Assembly (NCBI RefSeq): GCF_014884995.1
Contig: NZ_JABMII010000001.1
Location: forward strand, 173,661 to 237,660
DNA: 64,000 nt
Direction of reading: 5' to 3'
Source of the DNA: Spirabiliibacterium pneumoniae
GTDB lineage: Bacteria > Pseudomonadota > Gammaproteobacteria > Enterobacterales > Pasteurellaceae
The position numbers and the translations under genes are program-made. A model generated the notes under the pieces. That model saw nothing but the letters and a program-made list of their open reading frames with translations. It had not been told where the DNA came from and searched no databases. Shown here piece after piece: positions 8,983-16,757 of this stretch (position 1 is its first letter; the number at the start of each line of letters is the position of its first letter).

Positions 8983-9117
8983 TCAATTGAATTGATTAAT
9001 CGCTTTGCAGCGATGGCATTTGATTTCGAGTTTATCCACGTTGCGGGCTTTAGCCAGTAATTTGCCACAGCGTGGACACCGAAGTGCTTTGGTTTGGTCT
9101 GTTGATTTCTTCTGCAT
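8983..9117 (-). CDS. com: Com-like zinc-finger translational activator
   Basis: A 44-residue protein reading MQKKSTDQTKALRCPRCGKL at its start. A four-cysteine zinc finger is formed by C14-x2-C17 (CPRC) and C34-x2-C37 (CHRC). In Mu, Com binds the mom mRNA and frees its ribosome binding site. Here the gene ends 50 nt before the methyltransferase start, with its own Shine-Dalgarno AAGGTG. It is hidden in another frame of a longer open frame that joins it with the methyltransferase region. The Cys pattern and position make the assignment strong. Confidence 0.9.
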   Translation of the reverse strand: MQKKSTDQTKALRCPRCGKLLAKARNVDKLEIKCHRCKAINQFN

Positions 9118-9148
9118 TTAATCACCTTGATGTTAATTTTGATTGCAT

Positions 9149-9180
9149 TTTTATACTGTATAAATATACAATTTAAACAC
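9149..9180 (-). promoter_or_regulatory. Probable promoter/operator of the com-methyltransferase operon
   Basis: Upstream of com lies an AT-rich stretch with the perfect palindrome TTATACTGTATAA (9151-9163) and -10-like TATACA/TATAAA boxes. It lacks the TGAAG..CTTCA dyad of the three late promoters, so this operon is probably controlled differently. A TTAT-N5-ATAA arrangement resembles the Mu C-protein site type; that link is inference. Confidence 0.45.
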
Positions 9181-9200
9181 CCAGTGATTTCGCAGTGGGT

Positions 9201-9246
9201 GGCTCATCTTTCCGCCCGACCAAGGCTTTGCATGGAAAGATGAGCC
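9201..9246 (-). terminator. Strong hairpin ending the fibre operon
   Basis: GGCTCATCTTTCC (9201-9213) and GGAAAGATGAGCC (9234-9246) pair perfectly over 13 bp with a 20-nt loop, directly after the peptidase-like gene and before the com promoter. There is no clear T run, so it may be a weak terminator or an RNA 3'-end stabiliser. Confidence 0.6.
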
Positions 9247-9258
9247 TTAAAATGACGT

Positions 9259-9747
9259 TTAACGCGGTTTAAAAATCGCGGCCAAATGGTTGGGGCTAAA
9301 TCGCCAGCCGTCTTTGCCGCCGTTGATGGCATTGGCGCACCATTCAGAGCAAAAGAATTTGTTGCTGTTTTCTCGCATACCGAATACTACGCCAATTGCA
9401 CCCCACCAGTCGTAGTGTTTGCCTTTGGTGAGTTGGTAATAAAGTTCAATTTTCGCTTCACTGATTCCTGTAAGTGGCACTAAATCCCATTTCTCATTTT
9501 CAACATCAATCACTTTTTTGCGTACACCACCATCACGAATGCTGGAGGAATAACACATAAAATAGTCCTCGTAGTCGTAGTGGTGACCTGTCAGCCATTG
9601 GGTGTGTTTGACTGCGATTTCACAATGCGAATACTTGCCTTTAGTCAACTTGCGCGTGAGCCAATCGGAAAAACGCATTACCAAAGCTTTTGGGCTGTGA
9701 CCTGTTTTGTGTCCTTTGTAGAGGGCAAGAAAGACTTGATTTGTCAT
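9259..9747 (-). CDS. Permuted papain/NlpC-P60-like cysteine peptidase domain protein
   Basis: A 162-residue protein. Visible motifs are YSHCEIAV (His, about residue 41) and FFCSEWCANAI (Cys, about residue 133), the order typical of permuted papain-fold enzymes (YiiX/LRAT type) where His precedes Cys. These act as amidases, peptidases or acyltransferases. It overlaps the fibre-assembly gene by 4 nt (ATGA) and is the last gene of the late fibre operon. A structural or host-modifying role is possible. No signal peptide. Confidence 0.6.
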   Translation of the reverse strand: MTNQVFLALYKGHKTGHSPKALVMRFSDWLTRKLTKGKYSHCEIAVKHTQWLTGHHYDYEDYFMCYSSSIRDGGVRKKVIDVENEKWDLVPLTGISEAKIELYYQLTKGKHYDWWGAIGVVFGMRENSNKFFCSEWCANAINGGKDGWRFSPNHLAAIFKPR

Positions 9748-10451
9748 TGCTGTGCCTCCGCCAGTTTCTGCATCTTGTTGATAATGTCGTCGTGGATAGA
9801 TTGCATTTGCTCAACGCTTAAGCCATCGGCTTTAAGTTCGTATTTACGCATACGCTGAACAGCTAACTGCTCTTGTAACTGGCGCAATCCCTCTGCCTGC
9901 TTCATAATTAGCTGCGCTGCTTTTTTCACGTCCATCTTCGCTGCATCAGAAAAGCTGGTGATGTAGATGTTAGGTTCATCTTTATATCCACTACCAATAA
10001 AGGATTTTGCCGCTTGTTCACGGGCTTCATATTCCACTGTAAACCGAGTCCAGCGCATGGTTATTTGAGCTGCTGTTTCATCAATACTATTGATTAAATC
10101 ATGTTGCACCTGCTGATTTAGTTCTTTTTCTTTCTCTACACTAAGAACCCATTCATTATCAACCCATTCATGAAACTGTGTTGGAGGTTCTTTTTCTGTA
10201 TATTGCTCATCAAGTTCTCCAATCTCTTTAACCTCGAATGGTTCTTTTGTTTTTTTGTTGTAAACGATTTTGCCGGTATAATCAGGAACATATTGCCAGT
10301 TATTATTAATCAGTCTTATAACAAATCCCCGTTTCTCTATAGGTGGTGTTTCAAAGGTATAATTTGGGGGTAATGTAAATTCAAAATCAGAAACAATATA
10401 TTCTCGACCCAAGTTATCGTAATATTTCTTACCAAATACATCTTCTTTCAT
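9744..10451 (-). CDS. Tail fibre assembly-type protein
   Basis: A 235-residue acidic protein directly downstream of the tail fibre gene (12 nt gap), the usual place of a fibre chaperone (Mu gpU-like). The middle contains the repeated aromatic motif QFHEWVDNEWVL, common in fibre-assembly proteins that mimic the end of the fibre. The C-terminal part is helical (MKQAEGLRQLQEQLAVQRMR). The 5' half is AT-richer than the neighbouring baseplate genes, consistent with exchange of the fibre module. Confidence 0.6.
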   Translation of the reverse strand: MKEDVFGKKYYDNLGREYIVSDFEFTLPPNYTFETPPIEKRGFVIRLINNNWQYVPDYTGKIVYNKKTKEPFEVKEIGELDEQYTEKEPPTQFHEWVDNEWVLSVEKEKELNQQVQHDLINSIDETAAQITMRWTRFTVEYEAREQAAKSFIGSGYKDEPNIYITSFSDAAKMDVKKAAQLIMKQAEGLRQLQEQLAVQRMRKYELKADGLSVEQMQSIHDDIINKMQKLAEAQQ

Positions 10452-10463
10452 AGCATTCTCCTT

Positions 10464-11561
10464 CTAAGAAATTCTTAGCCACATATACACTTTAATGTAG
10501 CGACCTCTGACATTTAGTGCCGCATTGTTCGAACCAGCATTAGATATCGAAACAGAGTGTCCATGAGAGCCGATATCTACGCTATGACTATGGTTTCCAC
10601 TTGAATTTGTATAAATAGGAAACTTCCACATATTTTTATATGTTCCGTAGGTTCCTTGTTGTCCACCTTGTCCAGAATTACCGGCCCAATGCCAACCTGA
10701 ATGAGTGTGTGCGCCTGTGGTATTTGTATATTTAGTACCAAGATTTGTACTACCAATGCTTGCAGAGTGACTATGTTGTGGTAATGGAACACTTGGTGAG
10801 TTGGTGCCTGTTGGCGTTTTATTAGCTCGACCAGAAGATGCACTGTATAAGGTAACGTCATCTTCAATGAGTTCCCATCGTCCAGGATATCCATAAGTTG
10901 ATGGATTAGATGGGTTAATAGTTAACAACAAATGTCCAACTGGAAACATTCTATTGATTGATGAGTCAACATAAGACTGATAAGCAATCTTTTCATTACC
11001 TGTAATAGCTGGGAAAGCTATATGACGACTTTCACCTCTTTTCGTTTTATAAACGTAGTTGAATCGAGTATCATTCTCTGAATTAGGATTAACTTCCCAC
11101 CGCCATTCACCACCACCTTTGATAGGTGCGTATAAACGCCCCCAACCATTATTTTCGATTTTTACCTCTCCTATAACTGTTCCACCACCATTAAGAGGTA
11201 ATTTTCTATTAGCGTTATCATTTACTGTCTTCACAGCCAATGCACTTGCACCAAATACCGATGACACCATGTTGATACTATCGGTTAATTGGATTTCACC
11301 TTTTTGGCTGGTACTGCCATTGCGCCGATTGGCATTAATGACATTGACAATAGCCTGATACACTTGTGTCGTGTTACTTGGTATCGGTGATAAACCCGCT
11401 TGGCTAAGCAGATAATGCAATTCGTGGTACAAATCTAATAATCGCTCTTGATTATCATTGAGCCACTTGGCTGTTACACGCGTTCCTAACGTCCCTTGTG
11501 ATGGGTCGCCATCATGAAATTGCCCATCCTCTGAATCAATTTTGGGTAGAAGTGTTTTCAT
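10464..11561 (-). CDS. Tail fibre protein
   Basis: A 365-residue receptor-binding fibre. The N-terminal part (MKTLLPKIDSEDGQFHDGDP, GTRVTAKWLNDNQERLL) is the usual baseplate-attachment region of Mu-like fibres, followed by STSQKGEIQLTD, a repeat motif of phage fibres. The C-terminal half has a collar-like region with HSHS, HTHSG, HSHSV and HGHSV motifs, which in related fibres bind metal ions along the trimer axis, and ends GRYIKVYMWLRIS. The C-terminal half is Gly/Ser/Asn-rich and AT-richer, as expected for a swapped host-range domain. No invertible duplicate is present. Confidence 0.85.
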   Translation of the reverse strand: MKTLLPKIDSEDGQFHDGDPSQGTLGTRVTAKWLNDNQERLLDLYHELHYLLSQAGLSPIPSNTTQVYQAIVNVINANRRNGSTSQKGEIQLTDSINMVSSVFGASALAVKTVNDNANRKLPLNGGGTVIGEVKIENNGWGRLYAPIKGGGEWRWEVNPNSENDTRFNYVYKTKRGESRHIAFPAITGNEKIAYQSYVDSSINRMFPVGHLLLTINPSNPSTYGYPGRWELIEDDVTLYSASSGRANKTPTGTNSPSVPLPQHSHSASIGSTNLGTKYTNTTGAHTHSGWHWAGNSGQGGQQGTYGTYKNMWKFPIYTNSSGNHSHSVDIGSHGHSVSISNAGSNNAALNVRGRYIKVYMWLRIS

Positions 11562-11570
11562 TATTCCTCA

Positions 11571-12149
11571 CTATTGATAAGCAAAATAACAATATGTGTG
11601 CGCAGGTTTTAATGCTTTAAAAAAAGCTTCAACAATAGGGTCACCAAATTCAACCAAACGTTCACCTGCCAACGATTCGCCAGCACGAAAATAGCGAATA
11701 TTGTCGTCACCATTGAGTACTGTCACCCGCCACATAAAAATTAAATTTTCAGTGGCTTCCTCTCGAAACTGAACTAAGTCACCTGGTGCGGGTAAATCAT
11801 GCTGCAAAGGTGAGAACTCTTTAATCTGAATGTGATAACCAATACTTTCAGCTAACCGCGTGAAATAAGGAATAGAAAGGCCACCCAGTGCATTTAATTG
11901 GATGACCACACGTTTAACGCGCTCTCCATAAGGTTTACTCATATCCGTTTGGATACCGCACATCCGCTCCCAATCAGCCAGCATCTTGCCCGCACTAGCA
12001 GGTTCAGTCGTGTTAAGCAACATCGTTGCCCCTTGCTGCAATCGCTCAAAAGCACGTCCATCAACCGCGCACTGCAATTGCAAGCATTCTCCCTGAATGC
12101 TATAGGCAACGGGTGGATAAAGTTGGCTTAATGTAGTTTGATAGTCCAT
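11571..12149 (-). CDS. Baseplate/tail protein, Mu gp48-like (DUF2313)
   Basis: A 192-residue protein with the DUF2313 hallmark LQQGATMLLNTTEPASAGKMLADWERM in its N-terminal half and a C-terminal AHTYCYFAYQ. In Mu this protein lies between gp47 and the fibre and belongs to the baseplate. Its start codon shares one base with the stop of the upstream gp47-like gene (12149), indicating translational coupling. Confidence 0.85.
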   Translation of the reverse strand: MDYQTTLSQLYPPVAYSIQGECLQLQCAVDGRAFERLQQGATMLLNTTEPASAGKMLADWERMCGIQTDMSKPYGERVKRVVIQLNALGGLSIPYFTRLAESIGYHIQIKEFSPLQHDLPAPGDLVQFREEATENLIFMWRVTVLNGDDNIRYFRAGESLAGERLVEFGDPIVEAFFKALKPAHTYCYFAYQ

Positions 12150-13210
12150 TACATCTCCGTGACATCCACTGTACCTAACCTAAACCACTCAATTTTAGAG
12201 CGGACATCAGCTGTTTTATTTTCTGAAGGTGTAATCAACTTACGATCAACCACACCCACCAAATCACTAATAATGGCCTCACATTGAGAAACAATTAAAT
12301 CATCGCCTGGTGTCAAGGTATTAAAATAGTCTGTTAGTGCCGCTTGAATAGCGCGCTTAATTTCACTTAATGTGATGTTTTGCAGTTTTACTTGGATAGT
12401 AAAGTTCACTTTAGTGGCGTCAGGTTTTACCACTTTGGACTCTTTGGCTGTGACAGGGCGGACCTCATCAATATAGGCCTGACAACGACGAACAGTATCA
12501 TCACTAGGCAAATCATTATTGCTTGTAATGGCAATATCAACTGTGCCTAGTCCACGACGGAGTGGATAAATATACGCTGCCTCCACACCATCAACCTCAA
12601 GCGCCCAATTTTTATAATCGTATTGATTACCACCTGCAGGTGGGCGACGAATACGTTCCAATAAACGATTGAGTAGCGACGCATCACTTTCGCTGTCTGT
12701 TGCGCCGATAATATTATTCAGGCTCACGTCAGAACTCACCCCAGCAGGTGCCGCCATTAAATGACCTGTGGTTGCTTGAGTGATGTTTTGTGCCAACCCT
12801 GTCGCAAGGGACTTCACCGCCACTGTGACTGTGCAACTAGATGAAATGACCGCACTCTCTGTCGTGCTATAAAAGCGGTTATCATCGGTTTTAATTTGTA
12901 GCCCGACAGGAATTTGCGCATTTTCATTGCCCGTAATCACAACCCCACGCCCTTCAGCATAAGTCGCTGCGCGGCGTTTAATGCCTCGCAAACCTGCGTG
13001 TTTTTCCAAAAATTGACTATCTGCTGTGTCTGGGAAAAATTGACGAATTAACCATTTTTGGTGTGAATAAAGCCCTTCTGCAACACTCGCTAATGCGCTC
13101 GCGCGTGCATAAGTATCAGAATCGACATTAACATCAATCGTCGGCACAAGAGATTGGTAATCCCTTAATATTTGAGTGCGAATATCGTCTAACGTTGGGA
13201 CTAAATACAC
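12149..13210 (-). CDS. Baseplate wedge protein, Mu gp47-like (gpJ family)
   Basis: A 353-residue baseplate J-family protein starting MYLVPTLDDIRTQILRDYQS. Family features seen are DTADSQFLEKHAGLRGIKRR, GNQYDYKNWALEVDGVEAAY and the C-terminal GDDLIVSQCEAIISDLVGV. It contributes to the baseplate wedges that anchor the fibres. It lies 25 nt downstream of the gp46-like gene, and TTTAAA-rich spacer sequence separates them. Confidence 0.88.
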   Translation of the reverse strand: MYLVPTLDDIRTQILRDYQSLVPTIDVNVDSDTYARASALASVAEGLYSHQKWLIRQFFPDTADSQFLEKHAGLRGIKRRAATYAEGRGVVITGNENAQIPVGLQIKTDDNRFYSTTESAVISSSCTVTVAVKSLATGLAQNITQATTGHLMAAPAGVSSDVSLNNIIGATDSESDASLLNRLLERIRRPPAGGNQYDYKNWALEVDGVEAAYIYPLRRGLGTVDIAITSNNDLPSDDTVRRCQAYIDEVRPVTAKESKVVKPDATKVNFTIQVKLQNITLSEIKRAIQAALTDYFNTLTPGDDLIVSQCEAIISDLVGVVDRKLITPSENKTADVRSKIEWFRLGTVDVTEM

Positions 13211-13235
13211 GTTTTATATCCTCTTTAAATCGGGT

Positions 13236-13586
13236 TTAAATCACCTTAACAGGGTGTTCAAATTCAAATGATTTGCCTCGACTATCTGTCACCTTAATCA
13301 ACAGCATTAATTGCCCATTATGGGGTTGTTGATGCGAAATGGTTATTTCGCTAGCACGCCCATCATCGAGTAAGGGCTGCAAAGCCTCCATCGCATATTG
13401 CTCTGCGAGAAGGCATATCCGTGCAAGGTCTTTTTCACGTTGTAAAGTATGGAGCAGAGAGCCTACACGCCCATCTGCCCACCAGCTCCCGAGCGGTGTG
13501 GTTAGTCTGATATACACGGCATTTTGCAGTGAATCTATTTGCCTACTTGTGTAGTCGCCAGTAAGCGGGCTGATCTCTCTGTCCAT
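13236..13586 (-). CDS. Baseplate wedge protein, Mu gp46-like (GPW/gp25 family)
   Basis: A 116-residue GPW/gp25 protein. It contains QNAVYIRLTTPLGSWWADGRVGS and a C-terminal DSRGKSFEFEHPV. It is a lysozyme-like-fold wedge component without expected activity. It is the first gene after an internal late promoter (13593-13641). Confidence 0.88.
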   Translation of the reverse strand: MDREISPLTGDYTSRQIDSLQNAVYIRLTTPLGSWWADGRVGSLLHTLQREKDLARICLLAEQYAMEALQPLLDDGRASEITISHQQPHNGQLMLLIKVTDSRGKSFEFEHPVKVI

Positions 13587-13592
13587 ATCATC

Positions 13593-13641
13593 AGTGTAGA
13601 GAAATCAGCCCAAGGCTAAGAGATGAATGACTTCAGCACGA
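13593..13641 (-). promoter_or_regulatory. Late promoter of the baseplate module
   Basis: Reverse strand: TCGTGCTGAAGTCATTCA then, 43 nt from its first base, -10 TACACT (13598-13593). The dyad TGAAGTCATTCA is at 13624-13635. Identical geometry occurs upstream of the protease and amidase genes. No -35 box is evident, as expected of an activator-dependent promoter. Confidence 0.75.
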
Positions 13642-13659
13642 AGCCATTATTGTGAAAGA

Positions 13660-14307
13660 TTATTGCGGTTTTCCGCTGCCACTATTTTTGTGGGTATGGT
13701 TAGCCAATGAGACTGTGCCCGCCTTAACATCGCCATCAGTGGAAATAGAGCCACCCGTTTGAGTAACATTGCCACTAAAGGTCGCACCACTACCACCTTG
13801 AATAGCCAAGCCACCGTTGCCACTAATTTGTCCTTGTGCGGTTAATTGCGCAGAGGTTGTCAATGTTGGCGTGGTAAAATCCGTCGATTGACTCGCACTC
13901 ACACGATATTTTTGGCATGTCACTTTGAATTCATTGCAATCAACTTCGATAATGCGTCCTTTTTTGAGCATAATATAGCTGCCACTTTCGTCGTAAATCG
14001 CTACCTCGCCTGAGGCTAGTGTTTTGATACGATAGGTGCCATTTTCGCTGGCCACGACCACGCTGTGGCTGGTTTTGCCACCAATAGGAATAATCACCGC
14101 TTGTGAACCTGCGGGTGGGCGAGAGGTAAAGCCAAAATGCTGCATAAACTCCACATCTTGCAACGTTTCACCCGCAAGGGCAGAAACTTGCGCTTTTTGA
14201 ATATCATCATTGGGCTTTATGCGATTTAATGTACCACGAAAGGCCGCACGAATGGTGTCACCCAAGTGTTGTGATTGGTTTTTCATTTGTTGAAGTAATT
14301 TTTGCAT
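13660..14307 (-). CDS. Baseplate spike protein, Mu gp45-like
   Basis: A 215-residue gpV/gp45 membrane-piercing spike. The OB-fold N-terminal part is followed by a Thr/Ser/Gly-rich beta-helix (TPTLTTSAQLTAQG, GGSGATFSGNVTQTGG) and a C-terminal apex motif HTHKNSGSG, where the two His bind iron in such spikes. It overlaps the gp44-like gene by one base. Confidence 0.9.
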   Translation of the reverse strand: MQKLLQQMKNQSQHLGDTIRAAFRGTLNRIKPNDDIQKAQVSALAGETLQDVEFMQHFGFTSRPPAGSQAVIIPIGGKTSHSVVVASENGTYRIKTLASGEVAIYDESGSYIMLKKGRIIEVDCNEFKVTCQKYRVSASQSTDFTTPTLTTSAQLTAQGQISGNGGLAIQGGSGATFSGNVTQTGGSISTDGDVKAGTVSLANHTHKNSGSGKPQ

Positions 14308-15440
14308 TATGCCCCCAGTGCGATCAGCTCACGATGTTTTTTACCTTTGCGACCTTTTTTACCTTTGCGTTTACGTGCTTTTTCTGCTTTTGCTGTGTAC
14401 GCATCAGGTGTCCAAACACCATCTTGTTTAAAACGCAGTTCAGTTTGCGTGCCCGTGGTGCGTGAAAGGGTAAAACGACGCCCCATTAAAAAGAAAATTG
14501 CATCAATATCATATTCCTCGCAGATAATATGTACGCGCTGACCTGGTTCCCATAATGTCCCATCTTCTGTTTTATGATCAGGCACGGTTATGGTTAGCGT
14601 AAAGCTAGATAATATGCTGTCACTAATATATTTTTTCGCGTGCTTTTTTAGCGCTTCAAGGTTTTCTGCATCGGCGATGACCACAGTCTTCGGCTTATAC
14701 ATCGGCACATCAGGATCACGATAAACCCACTTTAAATCATTTTTATTTTTATCTCCTGTGCGTCCATGTCGTTGCGCTAAAAACGTGACCTCACTGTAAC
14801 GTTGTGAAATATCAAACGTCAGCTGCGCATCCGAAAAGTTATTACGCTTGCCATCCTTGGTGCAGCACAGTGTTGCCACGGGTGGCGTCGCGTAGTCCGC
14901 ACCGCCAACAATTAACGTGCCATCAGGTGAAAACCAACAGTGTAGACCTGCACTGTTGGCACAGCGCATAATCGCCGTCCACGCATTTTCGCCCACATCA
15001 ATATCGACTTTATCAAGCACAGGGTCGTTCTCTGCTTGCAACCGCACTTTATCAATGCCAAGAGGCTGCACAATGCGCTTAACTGCCCCGAGCACCGTCA
15101 TCCCTTTCACATTGGTGATTGGTGCTGAACAGTCTAATAAAATGGACGCTTTATCTCGCCCGTTAAGGTTAAAAGTGCGGTTACCTTTGCTGATAGTATG
15201 GCGTGTGGTGTCCACAATGCCTGATAGCACCACTTGCCCATTAATGAGTACCTTCGCCGTTTTACCCGAAAAATCAGGAATAATCGTATCCTGTGAAGGC
15301 GTGCCAATCTCAAAGCTAAACGCGTCGGCAGGGATTAAAAAATCACTATCAATGTCATAGCGTTTCCAATGCGTATGGCGTTTACCATCAACTTCGACCG
15401 CAATTTCATTAAAGAACGGCGGATTATTTTGCATAGCCAT
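14307..15440 (-). CDS. Baseplate hub protein, Mu gp44 (P)-like
   Basis: A 377-residue hub protein with the gpD/gp44 fold. It includes EVDGKRHTHWKRYDIDSDF, IPDFSGKTAKVLING and LNGRDKASILLDCSAP, and ends in a very basic tail (KARKRKGKKGRKGKKHREL). It connects the tail tube to the spike. GAGGAG lies 9 nt before the ATG. It overlaps the DNA-circulation gene upstream by 17 nt. Confidence 0.88.
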   Translation of the reverse strand: MAMQNNPPFFNEIAVEVDGKRHTHWKRYDIDSDFLIPADAFSFEIGTPSQDTIIPDFSGKTAKVLINGQVVLSGIVDTTRHTISKGNRTFNLNGRDKASILLDCSAPITNVKGMTVLGAVKRIVQPLGIDKVRLQAENDPVLDKVDIDVGENAWTAIMRCANSAGLHCWFSPDGTLIVGGADYATPPVATLCCTKDGKRNNFSDAQLTFDISQRYSEVTFLAQRHGRTGDKNKNDLKWVYRDPDVPMYKPKTVVIADAENLEALKKHAKKYISDSILSSFTLTITVPDHKTEDGTLWEPGQRVHIICEEYDIDAIFFLMGRRFTLSRTTGTQTELRFKQDGVWTPDAYTAKAEKARKRKGKKGRKGKKHRELIALGA

Positions 15441-16755
15441 TAATCAACACTCCTCGGGCAATAAAATTCGGGTGATCAATATGGGGATTTAACCGCAATA
15501 GCTCATCGGCACGGCGATAATCATGATAAAAATAGTGAGCCACTTGATGAAGGGTGCCGCTCAATGGGCTTTCGCGTACAGTCAGTGGCGGTTTTTGGTT
15601 GATCATCGCAATGGCTAATTGTTGAGTACGATGCGCTGCATTGCGCAAGCTTTCTTGTAATTGATGACTACGGCTATAAAGTGCGGTATTAGGTGCATCG
15701 ACGAGCGCGACTTGCTCAACTTGATGCACGTATTCACGCACCCGTGAAAGTGCAATAGCTAAATGCGCTCTCACTTTTGCATTCATTTGCTCAATTTCTC
15801 TTGGGGTGAGCTCCTCACTGTGTTTTTCTAGCAGCATAACCGCCACTTGGTTGATGGCTAACGCACCAATCGCATGAAATACTACGCGAATAGGTTGGAC
15901 ATCTCGTTCGCTGAGCAAAGACGTTAGGGCTTTTTGACGCGCTAACGAGTGATAACCTTGCGGCGTTTTGCCTTGCGCTACCGCATTCGGTATGGCATAA
16001 ACTTGCTTGCCAATACGTTCAACCTCATCAAAACGAGAGAGAATAGCAATATCATCTAGTGCAGCCTGCGCCTGTAGATGTGACACAACGGCTTGCGTGA
16101 TTTGCGTCATCACATGTTGGGAATGCGCGCCAAACGTACTGGCGGTGACAGATGATGGTAAACGGAACAGCGAATTGCCACCCTCTACCAATGACATAAT
16201 ATGTTGCGCACAGCCCGTTAACGCGCCCCATGCGCCCAAAAGCCGTGATTTGGCGTCATAAACGGCACTCACGACTGACATCATATCACCAAAAAAGAGC
16301 ATGGTCGTATCAATGGCATCTTCTAACTGGTTGAGTAGATTGTCCAATATGGACAGATAATGAGCAGCAAATGAAAAAATCGGTTTCATCGGCGTAGCTT
16401 GCTTAAAACTCAAATCTAGCGCAACGTAGTCCACATTATCGGCCTCATGGCGAAAGCTGGCAGAATAACAAATCATATCCTGCATGCGGCCACGCACAGG
16501 GTGCATGAGCACATCACCGCCTGATTTTTGTAACACCTCAAGGAATTTTTTAAAGCGCGTGTAGTAGCCTGCACCATAAAAAATAGCTTGCAGTTTGACC
16601 ACGGGTGAATTGATACCCATATCCTCTAAATCTGCGCCATTCACAAAAGGATAGCCGTGCTCTACGATAGCACGATCAAAACTATCATCGACACTCAGTA
16701 CATCAAAGCGCACGCCACGGTATGACGCTTGCTGTATTGGCATTGTCCAACCCAT
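15424..16755 (-). CDS. DNA circularization/tail protein N, Mu gp43-like
   Basis: A 443-residue protein. The N-terminal part (YRGVRFDVLSVDDSFDRAIV, EHGYPFVNGADLEDMG) is the DNA-circulation N domain. It contains GYYTRFKKFLEVLQKSGGDVLMHPV. In Mu, gpN is injected with the DNA and is needed for tail assembly. It lies 2 nt after the tape-measure stop. Confidence 0.88.
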   Translation of the reverse strand: MGWTMPIQQASYRGVRFDVLSVDDSFDRAIVEHGYPFVNGADLEDMGINSPVVKLQAIFYGAGYYTRFKKFLEVLQKSGGDVLMHPVRGRMQDMICYSASFRHEADNVDYVALDLSFKQATPMKPIFSFAAHYLSILDNLLNQLEDAIDTTMLFFGDMMSVVSAVYDAKSRLLGAWGALTGCAQHIMSLVEGGNSLFRLPSSVTASTFGAHSQHVMTQITQAVVSHLQAQAALDDIAILSRFDEVERIGKQVYAIPNAVAQGKTPQGYHSLARQKALTSLLSERDVQPIRVVFHAIGALAINQVAVMLLEKHSEELTPREIEQMNAKVRAHLAIALSRVREYVHQVEQVALVDAPNTALYSRSHQLQESLRNAAHRTQQLAIAMINQKPPLTVRESPLSGTLHQVAHYFYHDYRRADELLRLNPHIDHPNFIARGVLINGYAK

Positions 16756-16757
16756 TA

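Noticed and set aside
8934..9125. N-terminal extension of the methyltransferase to 344 residues
   Set aside because: The extension is another frame of com; the Com zinc finger and the hairpin at the true start explain the region.
9744..11561. Invertible tail-fibre segment with a Gin-type invertase
   Set aside because: Only one fibre set, no inverted duplicate and no serine recombinase gene in the prophage.
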